Source: Fluoribacter dumoffii NY 23 (GTDB taxonomy: Bacteria > Pseudomonadota > Gammaproteobacteria > Legionellales > Legionellaceae). From it: 64,000 nt of DNA. Below, one piece after another: positions 28,043 to 37,389 of the stretch. The notes beneath the pieces are model-generated. The model saw only the letters and a program-made list of their open reading frames with translations. It ran no database searches and was not told the origin of the DNA. The position numbers and the translations under genes were made by a program. The DNA lies in NCBI RefSeq assembly GCF_000236165.1, contig NZ_CM001373.1, forward strand, positions 1,094,304 through 1,158,303. The letters run 5' to 3'. Position 1 is the first letter of the stretch. The number at the start of each line of letters is the position of its first letter.

Positions 28043-28546
28043 TTATTTCGCCAATTGTCTCATGATCCGGGCTGTAGCACCCCATACCCAATCTTTATTT
28101 GCAGTAAATTCACAAGTGGAATATCGGCGCCCCTCGCGTTCGATGACAAAATCTTTATAGTTTTGCGGATCTCGTACCAAAGGCATGGAGATGGATATAA
28201 GGCGCACCACTTCCTGTTGATTTAACTCATAGGGATGAATAGACTCAATGCTTGCAAACCAAGGATGAATGATATTTCCCAAGAGCGTTTTTTGAATGTT
28301 TAACTCTCTAATCAGGGTGATGCGTTCAGGACCAACACCCAATTCCTCCTGTAACTCCCGAAGCGCTGTAACGTAGTAATTCTCATCCCCTTCCTCCCAT
28401 GCCCCCCCTGGAAAACAAATTTCACCGGGGTGGGAACGCAATTGATCACTGCGTTTGGTCAAAATGAGGGAATCCGATGAGCGCTCATAAAGAACAACTA
28501 CTGCGGAATGAGCAACTTTTTTATTTTTAAATTCATTTAATTCCAT
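28043..28546 (-). CDS. Nudix hydrolase, CoA pyrophosphatase type
   Basis: 167-aa Nudix protein of the CoA/acyl-CoA diphosphatase subfamily (NudL-like). The Nudix box runs from GGAWEEGDE to RELQEELGV. The subfamily signature LRSHPGEICFPGG lies just before it. It would hydrolyse CoA to 4'-phosphopantetheine and 3',5'-ADP. It overlaps the end of pabB by 14 bp, so both are on one transcript. Substrate is inferred from the motif. Confidence 0.87.
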   Translation of the reverse strand: MELNEFKNKKVAHSAVVVLYERSSDSLILTKRSDQLRSHPGEICFPGGAWEEGDENYYVTALRELQEELGVGPERITLIRELNIQKTLLGNIIHPWFASIESIHPYELNQQEVVRLISISMPLVRDPQNYKDFVIEREGRRYSTCEFTANKDWVWGATARIMRQLAK

Positions 28547-29855
28547 TTATAACTGCTGCTATTTTAAGAAAACATTCACGATATTCATCTTCACAGTTCG
28601 AGTCAATAACTATTCCTCCACCAGCAGCTAAGTGCAGGATATTCTTTTTCGCAGTAATGGTACGAATAGCAATATTTGTATCAAACCGCCCATGGCGTGA
28701 AAAGTAGCCTATAGACCCGCAATAAATTCCTCGTGCAAAAGATTCCTGCTCATGAATAATACGCATTGACTCAATTTTTGGTGCGCCTGTAATTGACCCT
28801 CCTGGAAAGCAGGATAAAAAAATTTCAAAAGGTAAAACTGACTGCAAACATTGTGCTTCAATCGTGCTTACCAAATGATGAACGGAATTATAACTTTGCA
28901 CCTCACACAAACGGTTCACATGCACTGAACCCGGTTGAGCAATCTTGCCTAAATCATTTCTTAATAAATCAACAATCATGACATTCTCAGCACGGTTTTT
29001 TTCACAAGCAGCTAATCTATTCTTTAATTGTTCATCTTCGAAGGGATTATTGGAGCGCCCGCTTGTTCCCTTAATAGGAGATGCGATTAATTTACCGGCT
29101 TCATGAAATAGAAAACGTTCCGGGGAAAAACTTAATATATCGGCCGCTTTTGTTCGCAAAAAGCCTGCAAAAGGAACAGGGTTTTTCTTGCAAATTTTTT
29201 CATAAAATGCCCAGCTATCCCCTTGATAAGGAGCATGAAAAGGTTGGGTTAAATTGACTTGATAACTTCTTCCTTCTTTTAAAAATTCATACACTGAGGA
29301 AAACGCCTCGACATAGTCCTGTTTGCTTATTAAAGGGAAAAAGTCAGTTTTTAGTTCTGCCTCATATGATTTTAAAGAAATGCTATTCCACAATTCAAGC
29401 ACTTCCTCAATAATCACAGGTGTTGATTGCATGGTGTTTGCAGCAAGAAGGGTCACGGATTTTTGATGGTGGTCTACAATAATTGCCCAATCATATAAAC
29501 CCAGATCTACCAAAGGCATATCTTCTAATGTTGGCTGCATCCTGCTCTCAATCCCAAACAATTTAGCACCGAAATCATAAGAAATATATCCGATAGCTCC
29601 ACCTTGGAACGGAAGATAAGTTACAGACGACGTCGGACTTAAGATTTGATTTATTTTTTTTATTACAGAAGAAAAATCAGAAACATTATGCTCGACTTGA
29701 ATCAATTCATAGGGATAGGCACTAAGAATATCATAACGTCCGTGAGAACGATCCGTACTTTCTAGAAGTACAAACCCCGGTAAATGATGCAGTTTTCTAT
29801 AATACTCATGTAATGAATCAGGGTATTCCAACGAACGTAAAACAAATTGACTCAA
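28533..29855 (-). CDS. pabB: Aminodeoxychorismate synthase component I
   Basis: Converts chorismate plus ammonia to 4-amino-4-deoxychorismate, for p-aminobenzoate and folate. 440 aa, chorismate-binding fold. Visible: GGAIGYISYDFG near residue 86, SFSPERFL, the KGTSGR loop, AENVMIVDLLRNDLG, and the C-terminal FPGGSITGAPKIESM. Anthranilate synthase TrpE is the close paralogue; length and the PabB-like PIKGT loop favour PabB. folK for the same pathway is at 8.5 kb. Confidence 0.9.
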   Translation of the reverse strand: MSQFVLRSLEYPDSLHEYYRKLHHLPGFVLLESTDRSHGRYDILSAYPYELIQVEHNVSDFSSVIKKINQILSPTSSVTYLPFQGGAIGYISYDFGAKLFGIESRMQPTLEDMPLVDLGLYDWAIIVDHHQKSVTLLAANTMQSTPVIIEEVLELWNSISLKSYEAELKTDFFPLISKQDYVEAFSSVYEFLKEGRSYQVNLTQPFHAPYQGDSWAFYEKICKKNPVPFAGFLRTKAADILSFSPERFLFHEAGKLIASPIKGTSGRSNNPFEDEQLKNRLAACEKNRAENVMIVDLLRNDLGKIAQPGSVHVNRLCEVQSYNSVHHLVSTIEAQCLQSVLPFEIFLSCFPGGSITGAPKIESMRIIHEQESFARGIYCGSIGYFSRHGRFDTNIAIRTITAKKNILHLAAGGGIVIDSNCEDEYRECFLKIAAVINGIK

Positions 29856-30137
29856 AATACACCTCTTTTATGATAAAACATTTTTCCAACAAGTTGAGTA
29901 ATTTTCCCATGATCAAAATTGGTAACTTAAAAATTATAAACGTACTAAAGTCAAAACAAACCCTTTTGTGTGCCCGTTAGTCCTGAGTCGACTTGCGCGG
30001 CCCAAGGCTGCGGCTGCTTCTGTTCAAAGCTCTAGAAACTATGAGTCCTTGGCTATCAGAATTCAACACTAATTCTCTGGTTTTTGAATTAATTTGTGAG
30101 TATGCTATGCAAACGCTTTATTGACAAGGAGCCTTAT
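29856..30137. other. Intergenic region between pabB and pdhA
   Basis: Divergent promoter region of about 280 bp. It contains a locally GC-rich block around 29970-30060 (with CCAAGG and a distant CCTTGG) unlike its AT-rich surroundings. No ORF or recognised RNA family. Confidence 0.4.
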
Positions 30138-31211
30138 ATGTCAACAGTTGCTCAATTTGATATTACATATACTCAATTTTTAAATGAACATGGAAAACTG
30201 GTCGGCCAACTTCCTGCTTTTGCCAAAGATCATTCCGCGCTGAAAGAACTCTATAAAATTATGGTTCTTACTCGCACCTTTGATAAAAAAGCTATTGCCT
30301 TACAAAGAACAGGTAAAATGGGAACTTATGCTCCGATCAATGGGCAAGAAGCAATTTCAGCAGCAATAGGCCATGCAATGCGCCCGGAAGACGTTTTGAT
30401 ACCCTATTACCGTGACTATGCCGCTCAATTTCAACGCGGCGTGAAAATGTCGGAAATTTTAGCCTTCTGGGGTGGCGATGAGCGTGGCAGTCAATATTCT
30501 TGTAATTCCCAAGATTTACCCATATGTGTGCCTATAGCCTCTCAATGTCTGCATGCAACAGGGGTTGCTTTTGCTTTCCAATATAGAAAGGAACAACGTG
30601 TAGCTGTAGTTTGTCTTGGTGAAGGTGGAACTTCCGAAGGTGACTTCTATGAAGCAATGAATGTTGCCGGTACTTGGAATTTACCTGTGGTATTCGTTGT
30701 GAATAATAATCAATGGGCTATTTCTGTTCCTAGAAACCAGCAAACCGGAGCTAAAACAATTGCGCAGAAAGCAATAGCTGCAGGTTTCGAAGGGATACAA
30801 GTAGACGGTAACGACATTTTGGCCACAAGGCAACTGATTGGCGATGCTATTGAAAAAGCACGACGTGGGGAAGGACCTACTTTGATTGAAGCTTTATCTT
30901 ACCGCTTGTCCGATCATACAACAGCTGATGATGCGACTCGCTATCAACCATGCAAAGAAGTTGAAAATGCAAAACCCAAAGAACCCATATCACGATTTAA
31001 AGAATTTCTCATGGAACAAAAAATTTGGAATGCACAAGATGAAGAGAATCTGGTAATCCACTGTTCGGAAGAAGTTGAGAACGCAGTTAATGAATATCTG
31101 AGTATGAAAATCCAGCCTGTCAGCAGTATTTTTGATTATCATTATGCCGAATTACCCGAGTATTTAGTGGAACAACGTGCAATAGCTATGGAGGAAGCAA
31201 CTAATGCCTGA
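30138..31211 (+). CDS. pdhA: Pyruvate dehydrogenase E1 component, alpha subunit
   Basis: Thiamine-diphosphate-dependent E1 alpha of the two-subunit (BCKDH-like) type. 357 aa from the ATG at 30138, which has AAGGAG seven bases upstream; a start 14 codons earlier lacks a site. The ThDP motif runs from LGEGGTSEGDFYEAMN to VVNNN. Also RTGKMGTYAPINGQEA, and the phosphorylation-loop-like YRLSDHTTADDATRYQ. It overlaps pdhB by 8 bp. Branched-chain 2-oxoacid dehydrogenase is the alternative; pyruvate is favoured by gene context and wording of motifs, not proven. Confidence 0.9.
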   Translation: MSTVAQFDITYTQFLNEHGKLVGQLPAFAKDHSALKELYKIMVLTRTFDKKAIALQRTGKMGTYAPINGQEAISAAIGHAMRPEDVLIPYYRDYAAQFQRGVKMSEILAFWGGDERGSQYSCNSQDLPICVPIASQCLHATGVAFAFQYRKEQRVAVVCLGEGGTSEGDFYEAMNVAGTWNLPVVFVVNNNQWAISVPRNQQTGAKTIAQKAIAAGFEGIQVDGNDILATRQLIGDAIEKARRGEGPTLIEALSYRLSDHTTADDATRYQPCKEVENAKPKEPISRFKEFLMEQKIWNAQDEENLVIHCSEEVENAVNEYLSMKIQPVSSIFDYHYAELPEYLVEQRAIAMEEATNA

Positions 31212-32178
31212 TATCACTTTAATTGAGGCTGTCACTCAGGCTTTGGCTTATGAGTTAGCTCATGATGAAAATGTAGTGGTTTTTGGAGAGGATGTCGGGA
31301 AAAACGGAGGCGTATTCCGGGCCACAGCTGGATTACAAGAGCGTTTTGGGGAAAACAGAGTTTTTGATACTCCCCTGGCAGAATCGATGATTGCAGGATT
31401 AGCAATTGGCATGTCCATACAGGGACTAAAACCAGTCGCAGAATTCCAATTTATGGGATTTATTTATCCAGCCATGAACCAAATTATTTCACATGCTGCG
31501 CGCATGCGAAACAGAACACGTGGACGACTGCATTGCCCTCTCGTTTTCCGTGCCCCCTTTGGTGGAGGAATCCGCGCTCCAGAACATCATTCAGAGAGCA
31601 CTGAAGCACTGTTTGCCCATATACCCGGATTACAGGTTGTAATCCCTTCCTCACCAAAACGGGCTTATGGATTGCTTTTAGCTGCATTACGTAATCCTGA
31701 TCCAGTAATTTTTCTCGAGCCAAAAAGAATTTATCGTTTAGTTAAGCAACCTGTAGAAGATAATGGTGAAGCCCTGCCTATTGGTAAATGTTTTACTTTG
31801 CAACAAGGAGAGGACGTTACTTTAGTAAGCTGGGGAGCCAGTATTCATGAAACCCAACAGGCAGCCAAGCAATTAGGCAACGAAGGAATTTCTTGTGAGG
31901 TAATTGATGTTGCAACCATCAAACCCTTGGATATAGAAACAATTCTTGCCTCCGTAGAAAAAACTGGACGTTGCGTTATCGTCCATGAAGGGGCAAAAAC
32001 CTGTGGCGTTGGCGCCGAAATTTCGGCACTGATTATGGAACATTCTATGGCTGATTTAATGGCTCCAGTCCACCGAGTAACTGGATATGATACGGTAATG
32101 CCTTATTTCCAATTAGAAAAACAATACATCCCCAGTGTTGCACGTATTAAAAACAGCGTAATGAGCATAATGGAGTAA
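31204..32178 (+). CDS. pdhB: Pyruvate dehydrogenase E1 component, beta subunit
   Basis: 324-aa E1 beta partner of the preceding gene. Motifs: VFGEDVGKNGGVFRAT, RVFDTPLAESMIAGLAIGMS, PVAEFQFMGF, APFGGGIRAPEHHSES, and VIDVATIKPLD near residue 235. The arrangement pdhA-pdhB-pdhC, with overlaps or 2-bp gaps, indicates one operon and complex assembly. Confidence 0.94.
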   Translation: MPDITLIEAVTQALAYELAHDENVVVFGEDVGKNGGVFRATAGLQERFGENRVFDTPLAESMIAGLAIGMSIQGLKPVAEFQFMGFIYPAMNQIISHAARMRNRTRGRLHCPLVFRAPFGGGIRAPEHHSESTEALFAHIPGLQVVIPSSPKRAYGLLLAALRNPDPVIFLEPKRIYRLVKQPVEDNGEALPIGKCFTLQQGEDVTLVSWGASIHETQQAAKQLGNEGISCEVIDVATIKPLDIETILASVEKTGRCVIVHEGAKTCGVGAEISALIMEHSMADLMAPVHRVTGYDTVMPYFQLEKQYIPSVARIKNSVMSIME

Positions 32179-32180
32179 TA

Positions 32181-33296
32181 ATGAATATATTCAATCTACC
32201 TGATTTGGGTGAAGGCCTACCCGATGCTGAAATTCATGAATGGTTTGTTAAGGAAGGTGATACTGTTATCGCAGATCAACCCTTGGTATCTATGGAAACT
32301 GCAAAAGCTGTAGTAGATGTACCCTGCCCTCAATCTGGAATTATTAGTAAATTATATGGGAAACCTGGTGATGTCATTAAAACAGGAGAACCTTTGGTAG
32401 CTTTTGAATCAACAAGCGCCAAGCCAGCGGACAAAGGTACTGTAGTTGGAAATCTGGAAGAAAGTAGTGAAATCTCCGAAGATAATTTTACTGTTGGCGT
32501 TCAACACACTAATAAAAACCGTGTCCGAGCGACTCCGGCAGTAAAAATGCTTGCTAAAAAACTGGGCATTGATTTATCTACGGTTAAAGGCACTGGGGAA
32601 TTTGGTGTTATTACCCGCGATGACGTACAGGCACAAGCCGATAAAAATTCTGAAGTCCCCCCAGGTTTTGAGCCTCTTCGGGGAGTAAGACGTGCAATGC
32701 TCAATAGTATGGTTCAATCCCATACTGAAGTTGTGCCTGTAAGTATTTTTGATGAAGCAGATATCAGTGCCTGGAAAACAGGAACTGATATTACCGTTCG
32801 TTTAATCCGTGCGATAACTTATGCCGCTAAAAAAGAACCGGCATTAAATGCATGGTTCGATACCAAACACAGCGCTCGTCAATGCTTTGAGCAAGTTCAT
32901 CTTGGTTTAGCCATGGACAATGAAGAGGGTTTATTTGTACCTGTGATTCATGATGCAGCAAAACTTTCTGATGCTGATCTGCGAAATATGATCAATGAAT
33001 TTAAAAAATCAGTAAGCAATCGAGAGATAACTGCTGATAAATTGAAGGGGGCGACAATTACCCTTTCCAATTTTGGAAAATTTGCGGGACGTTTTGCAAG
33101 TCCTATTATTGTTCCGCCAATGGTTGCTATCCTGGCAGTGGGTCGACTCTATCAAGGTGCTGTAGTTACTGCCGAAGGCGACATCAAAGCGCATAATATG
33201 CTTCCATTATCACTTAGTTTCGATCACAGAGCAGTTACTGGAGGTGAAGCAACCCGTTTCCTGGGTGCTGTAATGGAATCTCTGCAAAAAGAATAA
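32181..33296 (+). CDS. pdhC: Dihydrolipoamide acetyltransferase E2 component
   Basis: 371-aa E2 core. One N-terminal lipoyl domain with the lipoylated lysine expected at Lys42 (METAKAVVDVP); a flexible linker; the E1/E3-binding domain (RATPAVKMLAKKLGIDLSTVKGTGEFGVITRDDV); then the catalytic domain ending at SFDHRAVTGGEA. The usual DHRxxDG motif has Thr in place of Asp here. The E3 gene (lpd) does not follow; a strong terminator closes the operon, so E3 must be supplied from elsewhere. Confidence 0.92.
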   Translation: MNIFNLPDLGEGLPDAEIHEWFVKEGDTVIADQPLVSMETAKAVVDVPCPQSGIISKLYGKPGDVIKTGEPLVAFESTSAKPADKGTVVGNLEESSEISEDNFTVGVQHTNKNRVRATPAVKMLAKKLGIDLSTVKGTGEFGVITRDDVQAQADKNSEVPPGFEPLRGVRRAMLNSMVQSHTEVVPVSIFDEADISAWKTGTDITVRLIRAITYAAKKEPALNAWFDTKHSARQCFEQVHLGLAMDNEEGLFVPVIHDAAKLSDADLRNMINEFKKSVSNREITADKLKGATITLSNFGKFAGRFASPIIVPPMVAILAVGRLYQGAVVTAEGDIKAHNMLPLSLSFDHRAVTGGEATRFLGAVMESLQKE

Positions 33297-33321
33297 AATA
33301 TTTTCAAGGCGATAAAGTAAA

Positions 33322-33353
33322 AAAAGCCCCCATTGTCGGGGGCTTTTCCTTTT
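33322..33353 (+). terminator. Strong intrinsic terminator of the pdh operon
   Basis: AAAAGCCCCC pairs with GGGGGCTTTT (core GCCCCC 33326-33331 with GGGGGC 33338-33343, loop ATTGTC), followed by CCTTTT. Classic rho-independent form 25 bp after the pdhC stop. Confidence 0.92.
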
Positions 33354-33408
33354 AGGAGAGATCATTCTTTAACTTGTTGCAATGCAAAGAGAAGAATGAT
33401 AATACACA

Positions 33409-33699
33409 CTATTGTTGTTGCATTTTTTGTTGTACTTTATCTTTCATTTTTTCAGCCACTTTCATTTTACATTGTTGTAATTGCTCTGGACTGAAGTTGG
33501 TATTGGGCAATTTTTTATTACCCATAGCTACGGGTAAAACACAGTCTTTGATGAGCCCTTTGCCTGCTTTTTCCCCACCTTTATAGTACCCATTTTGCAT
33601 ACAGGAAAGTGCAATAGCTTTACAGGGGCCGGCCCAGCTATACAATGCAGCACTCATTAACAAACTAAAAACTCCAATCTTGGCAAATAATTTATTCAT
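33409..33699 (-). CDS. Small secreted cysteine-containing protein, unknown function
   Basis: 96 aa from the ATG at 33699, which has AAGGAA eight bases upstream; the longer frame to 33744 adds an implausible basic leader. It has a clear Sec signal peptide (MNKLFAKIGVFSLLMSAALYSWA) and then a mature part with four cysteines (GPC, LSC, KDC, QQC) that could make two disulfides, ending in a glutamine/lysine-rich helix. Not recognised. The mature piece MQNGYYKGGEKAGKGL is its most distinctive stretch. Alone between convergent pdhC and the P1 nuclease gene. Confidence 0.7.
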   Translation of the reverse strand: MNKLFAKIGVFSLLMSAALYSWAGPCKAIALSCMQNGYYKGGEKAGKGLIKDCVLPVAMGNKKLPNTNFSPEQLQQCKMKVAEKMKDKVQQKMQQQ

Positions 33700-33868
33700 A
33701 TTAATAATTCCTTTTTTATCGATAATTAAACGTCTCTTTACCAATTGCTTCTAAAATATAGCACAGTATTGATACTTTATTTTGCCAAGTAAATCAGTTA
33801 AAGAATAACAACACGCCGCACTTTTTGTTGGTGCTAAGCAGATAATGAATAAATATCATATTCGCAAT

Positions 33869-34687
33869 TTATCTTTGTGCAATTTTATTTATCAATGCAG
33901 CAAGCCTGCATCCCGCATAAGTCACTTGCTTTTGTACTAAAAGCTGGGCGTTTTCCTGATATTTAGCTCCAGGAGTTTCATTGGGATTGAGTTGATATAC
34001 ATTTTTTATAGCCAGCTTATATGACATTTTCGCCCATTTGGCAGCTCTTGTTTGTTTATTAATTAAGGAGCAAGGCAATTTATGTTCCAATTGCCGGGCA
34101 GTATTTTTTACCCGTTCTTCATCATAGTGACCAAGAAAAAAACCAGCCCCATTATCCCAATATTGATGCAAATTAGTTCCCACTGGATTAGGGCCCAGAT
34201 AGAATAAATTGCCGCCTAAATCTCCTTTGGGGTGCTGGGCGCTGACTCGGGTTATGGCATGTAAAGGTTGGTGAATATCACCGGTAATATGGATCAACAT
34301 ACGAAGGGCCAGCTTTTTATCTGCTGGGGTGGTTTTTTTTGAATAAAGTACTGCCGCCGCTTTTTTTATTGTATTCACCGCATTGGTACTTTCAACAGGA
34401 AATATGTGAGTGCCGTCACTGGAAAATGGAATATCGATATAGTGCATCACATCATACCAATAAACTTCCCGCCATCTAATATCATCCATCCAGGTTGAAG
34501 CACTAACAAAACTTGAATTTGGCGTAGGGTGTGCTCGGGAACGGAGGTATTTATAGCACATTTCCCTTGCTTTGGGTGTTAAATTGTCATAAGCGATTTG
34601 GGCCACTACCTTGTGGCCTGCTGCATTCCAAGCATAACTATTTAACGTAGCTAAACAAAAAATAAGTCCATATATAATTCGTGACAT
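33869..34687 (-). CDS. Secreted S1/P1-type nuclease
   Basis: 272 aa from the ATG at 34687. A signal peptide ends ...NSYA, leaving Trp as the first mature residue (WNAAGHKVVAQIAY), exactly as in the trinuclear-zinc S1/P1 nuclease/phospholipase C fold where the N-terminal Trp is a ligand. Further ligands: STWMDDIRW, MHYIDIP, HITGDIHQPLHA and NLHQYWDNG. It likely degrades single-stranded nucleic acids or acts as 3'-nucleotidase in the periplasm or outside the cell. Starts 2 bp after the tolB stop, in the slot where pal normally lies. Confidence 0.9.
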   Translation of the reverse strand: MSRIIYGLIFCLATLNSYAWNAAGHKVVAQIAYDNLTPKAREMCYKYLRSRAHPTPNSSFVSASTWMDDIRWREVYWYDVMHYIDIPFSSDGTHIFPVESTNAVNTIKKAAAVLYSKKTTPADKKLALRMLIHITGDIHQPLHAITRVSAQHPKGDLGGNLFYLGPNPVGTNLHQYWDNGAGFFLGHYDEERVKNTARQLEHKLPCSLINKQTRAAKWAKMSYKLAIKNVYQLNPNETPGAKYQENAQLLVQKQVTYAGCRLAALINKIAQR

Positions 34688-34689
34688 AA

Positions 34690-35949
34690 TTAACCCAAAT
34701 AGGGAGACCATGCAGGTTCTTGTACATCTCCTTCCCGTGCAGGCAGTCTCATTCTTATTCTACCGTCAAGAGAAACGATACCCAATACACCTTTATCTTG
34801 ATTGTGAGTTGCATAAAGAATCAAACGTCCATTTGGCGCAACAGATGGAGACTCATCACGACCGGAAAAAGTCAAGCTAACAACAGGTCCACCAGCGGCA
34901 CTTTGAAGCCCTATGTTAAATTGCTTGTCATCGCGATGCAACATGACAATATTTTTCATATCTGGGGTATAGGAAGCACGTGCGTTATAATTACCTTCGA
35001 ATGTTAGACGGCTTACTTGGCCGTTAGCTAAAGACAAACGATATATTTGCGGTGAGCCGCCTCTTCCTGAGGTAAATAGTATGCTTTTACCGTCTGGAGC
35101 GTAACGCGGCTCTGTATCAATAGCATCACCAAAGGTTAATTGCTTCATGTTACCTGTACTGATATCGATGCTGTAAATTTTAGGAGTTCCACTTTTAGAT
35201 AATACAACCGCCAATTCCCTACCGTCAGGTGACCAAGCTGGTGCACCATTAATTCCGGGGAAGCTGGTGATTAAACGTCTTTGACCGGTTTCAACTGAAA
35301 CAGTAAATATTTGCGCTCTTTTTTTCTCAAAAGAAACGTAGGAAATAGTTTTGCCATCTGGCGCCCAAGCTGGGGACATAATGGGCTCGGAGGAAATCAG
35401 TAAACTTTGTGGATTGTGGCCGTCAGCATCAGCGACTTCCAATGAGTAACGGCTATTGTTTACAGTTCTTTGAACGGAAATATAAGCAATACGTGTCGAG
35501 AATATCCCCTTCTCGCCAGTCAATTTTTGATAAACCTCATCACTTATATGATGGGCAAGTGGTCTCACTTGATTAGCACTAATTTGATAAGTTTTAGTCA
35601 ATAAAGTTGCCCCGTTAGCAACAGCGTCGGTCAACGTAAAACTTACTTCATAATGATTTCCTGCATGGGTGACGCGGCCAGTTACAACACTGTCTGCGCC
35701 TAATTGCTTTAACGTATTCACAGAGGACTGGGAGTTAGCACCTTGTGGACCGGAAACAATTCGAAATTGTCCTGACAGATTTAAATCATTTTCAATGACT
35801 TGTCCAATTTCCTGAGCAGTACTGTCGGCACCAAAAGAATTAATTGCTATTGGTAAAGCCGAATTGATCCCTTGGGTTAATTCCAAATCTAGAGCAAAAG
35901 TTTGTTGCGTCAAAAATAATAAAAACAGTGTAATAATTCGATTAATCAC
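34690..35949 (-). CDS. tolB: Tol-Pal system protein TolB
   Basis: Periplasmic beta-propeller protein of the Tol-Pal envelope-constriction system. 419 aa with a signal peptide ([12 protein letters not shown]) and an N-terminal domain. Five to six WD40-like blades follow, each with AWSPDGK-type signatures ([64 protein letters not shown]). Follows tolA by 5 bp. Confidence 0.96.
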   Translation of the reverse strand: MINRIITLFLLFLTQQTFALDLELTQGINSALPIAINSFGADSTAQEIGQVIENDLNLSGQFRIVSGPQGANSQSSVNTLKQLGADSVVTGRVTHAGNHYEVSFTLTDAVANGATLLTKTYQISANQVRPLAHHISDEVYQKLTGEKGIFSTRIAYISVQRTVNNSRYSLEVADADGHNPQSLLISSEPIMSPAWAPDGKTISYVSFEKKRAQIFTVSVETGQRRLITSFPGINGAPAWSPDGRELAVVLSKSGTPKIYSIDISTGNMKQLTFGDAIDTEPRYAPDGKSILFTSGRGGSPQIYRLSLANGQVSRLTFEGNYNARASYTPDMKNIVMLHRDDKQFNIGLQSAAGGPVVSLTFSGRDESPSVAPNGRLILYATHNQDKGVLGIVSLDGRIRMRLPAREGDVQEPAWSPYLG

Positions 35950-35954
35950 GAGTT

Positions 35955-36926
35955 TTATCCCCTCACTTGTTCTGGTCGAACGGTTAAACTTATATCACGA
36001 AACAGATTAAATGTTTCAGGATCAGCAGGTACAGGTAGCGGAGAGGCCTTATAAATCGCTGTTTGAGCGGATCGGTCAAGTAAGGGATCGCCGCTGCTGC
36101 GTGTTAAGGTAACTTGTAATACCATACCATCAGGAGCAAGGCGTATTCTGAACTGACTTGATAAACTGCTGTCAACATTTTCAGGCAATATCCAGTTTCT
36201 TCCTATCGCATTTACAATAAGAGCCTTATACTTGTCGACTTCACCCGCCATACGCGCTTGCCTTTCCGCATTTTGAGCCGCTTGAGCTTGTTTTGCAGCC
36301 GCCTCAGCCGCTTCTTGTTTTTTTCTATCCATTTCAGCTTTTTTTGCTAACTCAGTTTTTTCCTTTTCAGCCTGGACTTTCTCTGCCAGTTTCTTCTTGT
36401 TTAAATCTGCGAGCTTTTTAGCTTCCAATTGTTGCTGTTTTACTAATTCATCCTTTTGTTTTTTAAGTTCCTCAATCCGCTTGGCCTCCAAAGCCTTTTG
36501 CTCAGCCAGTTGCTTTAATCGTTTTTTTTCCTCTTCTGCCTGTTTTTTCCGTGCAATCGCAATCTTGTTAGCCTCTTCTTTGAGACGCGCAAGTTGTTGC
36601 TGCTCCTTTATTCTTTGCTGGCGTGCTGCTTCTGCCTGGCGTTTAAGTTCATTTTGGCGGTTGATTTCTGCCCGTTTTTGCTGTTCACGTTCTTGCTTTA
36701 AACGATTCACGGTTTCCATAACTTCTTTATTATCCACACTAACGGCTTTCACTACTTCCGGTTGTGGCGTCACCGCAATGGGTTGCTCAACCCCGGGGGT
36801 ATTCTTAGTTTCCGGGGTTAATACAGGACGTTGGCTTGAATTATCTGTAAGCAACATCACAATCAAAAAAAGATGTAGTCCAATGGCAGCAAAAAACGCC
36901 TTTCGATAACTGGGATTACTTATCAT
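35955..36926 (-). CDS. tolA: Tol-Pal system protein TolA
   Basis: Inner-membrane-anchored bridging protein. 323 aa: one N-terminal membrane helix ([17 protein letters not shown]); a long alanine/lysine/glutamate/glutamine-rich helical domain (about residues 70-225) that spans the periplasm; and a C-terminal globular domain ([17 protein letters not shown] ... [25 protein letters not shown]). Overlaps tolR by 4 bp. Its low-complexity middle produces a long reading frame on the opposite strand that is not a gene. Confidence 0.95.
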   Translation of the reverse strand: MISNPSYRKAFFAAIGLHLFLIVMLLTDNSSQRPVLTPETKNTPGVEQPIAVTPQPEVVKAVSVDNKEVMETVNRLKQEREQQKRAEINRQNELKRQAEAARQQRIKEQQQLARLKEEANKIAIARKKQAEEEKKRLKQLAEQKALEAKRIEELKKQKDELVKQQQLEAKKLADLNKKKLAEKVQAEKEKTELAKKAEMDRKKQEAAEAAAKQAQAAQNAERQARMAGEVDKYKALIVNAIGRNWILPENVDSSLSSQFRIRLAPDGMVLQVTLTRSSGDPLLDRSAQTAIYKASPLPVPADPETFNLFRDISLTVRPEQVRG

Positions 36927-37381
36927 GCTTGGCCCTCTGATGTTTCTTGCTCTGAATCGGTCAATAATCCTACTTGTTCGGCACCTGCCTGCTTGAGTAA
37001 CGCCATCGCCTGGACAACTTTCCCATAGGCAACTCCCTGATCTCCCTTAACCAATACATTAAGTTTTTGAGCCGATTGTTTTGCTAATTCCAATTCCGCA
37101 GCGACTCGAACAACTAAAGCCTGGGATTCTATGGGTTCAGCAGGATTACTGCTGATATTAAGGAAATAAGTGCCTTGCTGATTTACTGAAACAATAATGG
37201 GCTCTCTATCTGTAGGGGCCAAGGTTTGACTTGCAGCTTTTGGCAAATCAACCGTTACTCCCTGGCTCAGCATCGGTGCTGTAATCATAAAAATGACAAG
37301 CAAAACCAACATCACATCAATATAAGGAACAACATTAATTTCTGATATAGGACGCTCGCGTTTCGTTTTTGGTCTGATCAT
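36923..37381 (-). CDS. tolR: Tol-Pal system protein TolR
   Basis: 152-aa ExbD/TolR-family protein: short cytoplasmic N-terminus, a single membrane helix with the essential Asp (INVVPYIDVMLVLLVIFMITAPM), then a periplasmic domain. Works with TolQ to use the proton motive force on TolA. Stop overlaps tolA by 4 bp. Confidence 0.96.
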   Translation of the reverse strand: MIRPKTKRERPISEINVVPYIDVMLVLLVIFMITAPMLSQGVTVDLPKAASQTLAPTDREPIIVSVNQQGTYFLNISSNPAEPIESQALVVRVAAELELAKQSAQKLNVLVKGDQGVAYGKVVQAMALLKQAGAEQVGLLTDSEQETSEGQA

Positions 37382-37389
37382 TTCAAATC

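Noticed and set aside
36397-36909. Plus-strand ORF of 170 aa rich in Ser, Cys and Phe
   Set aside because: Antisense of the Ala/Lys/Glu low-complexity region of tolA; composition is a direct consequence of that bias.
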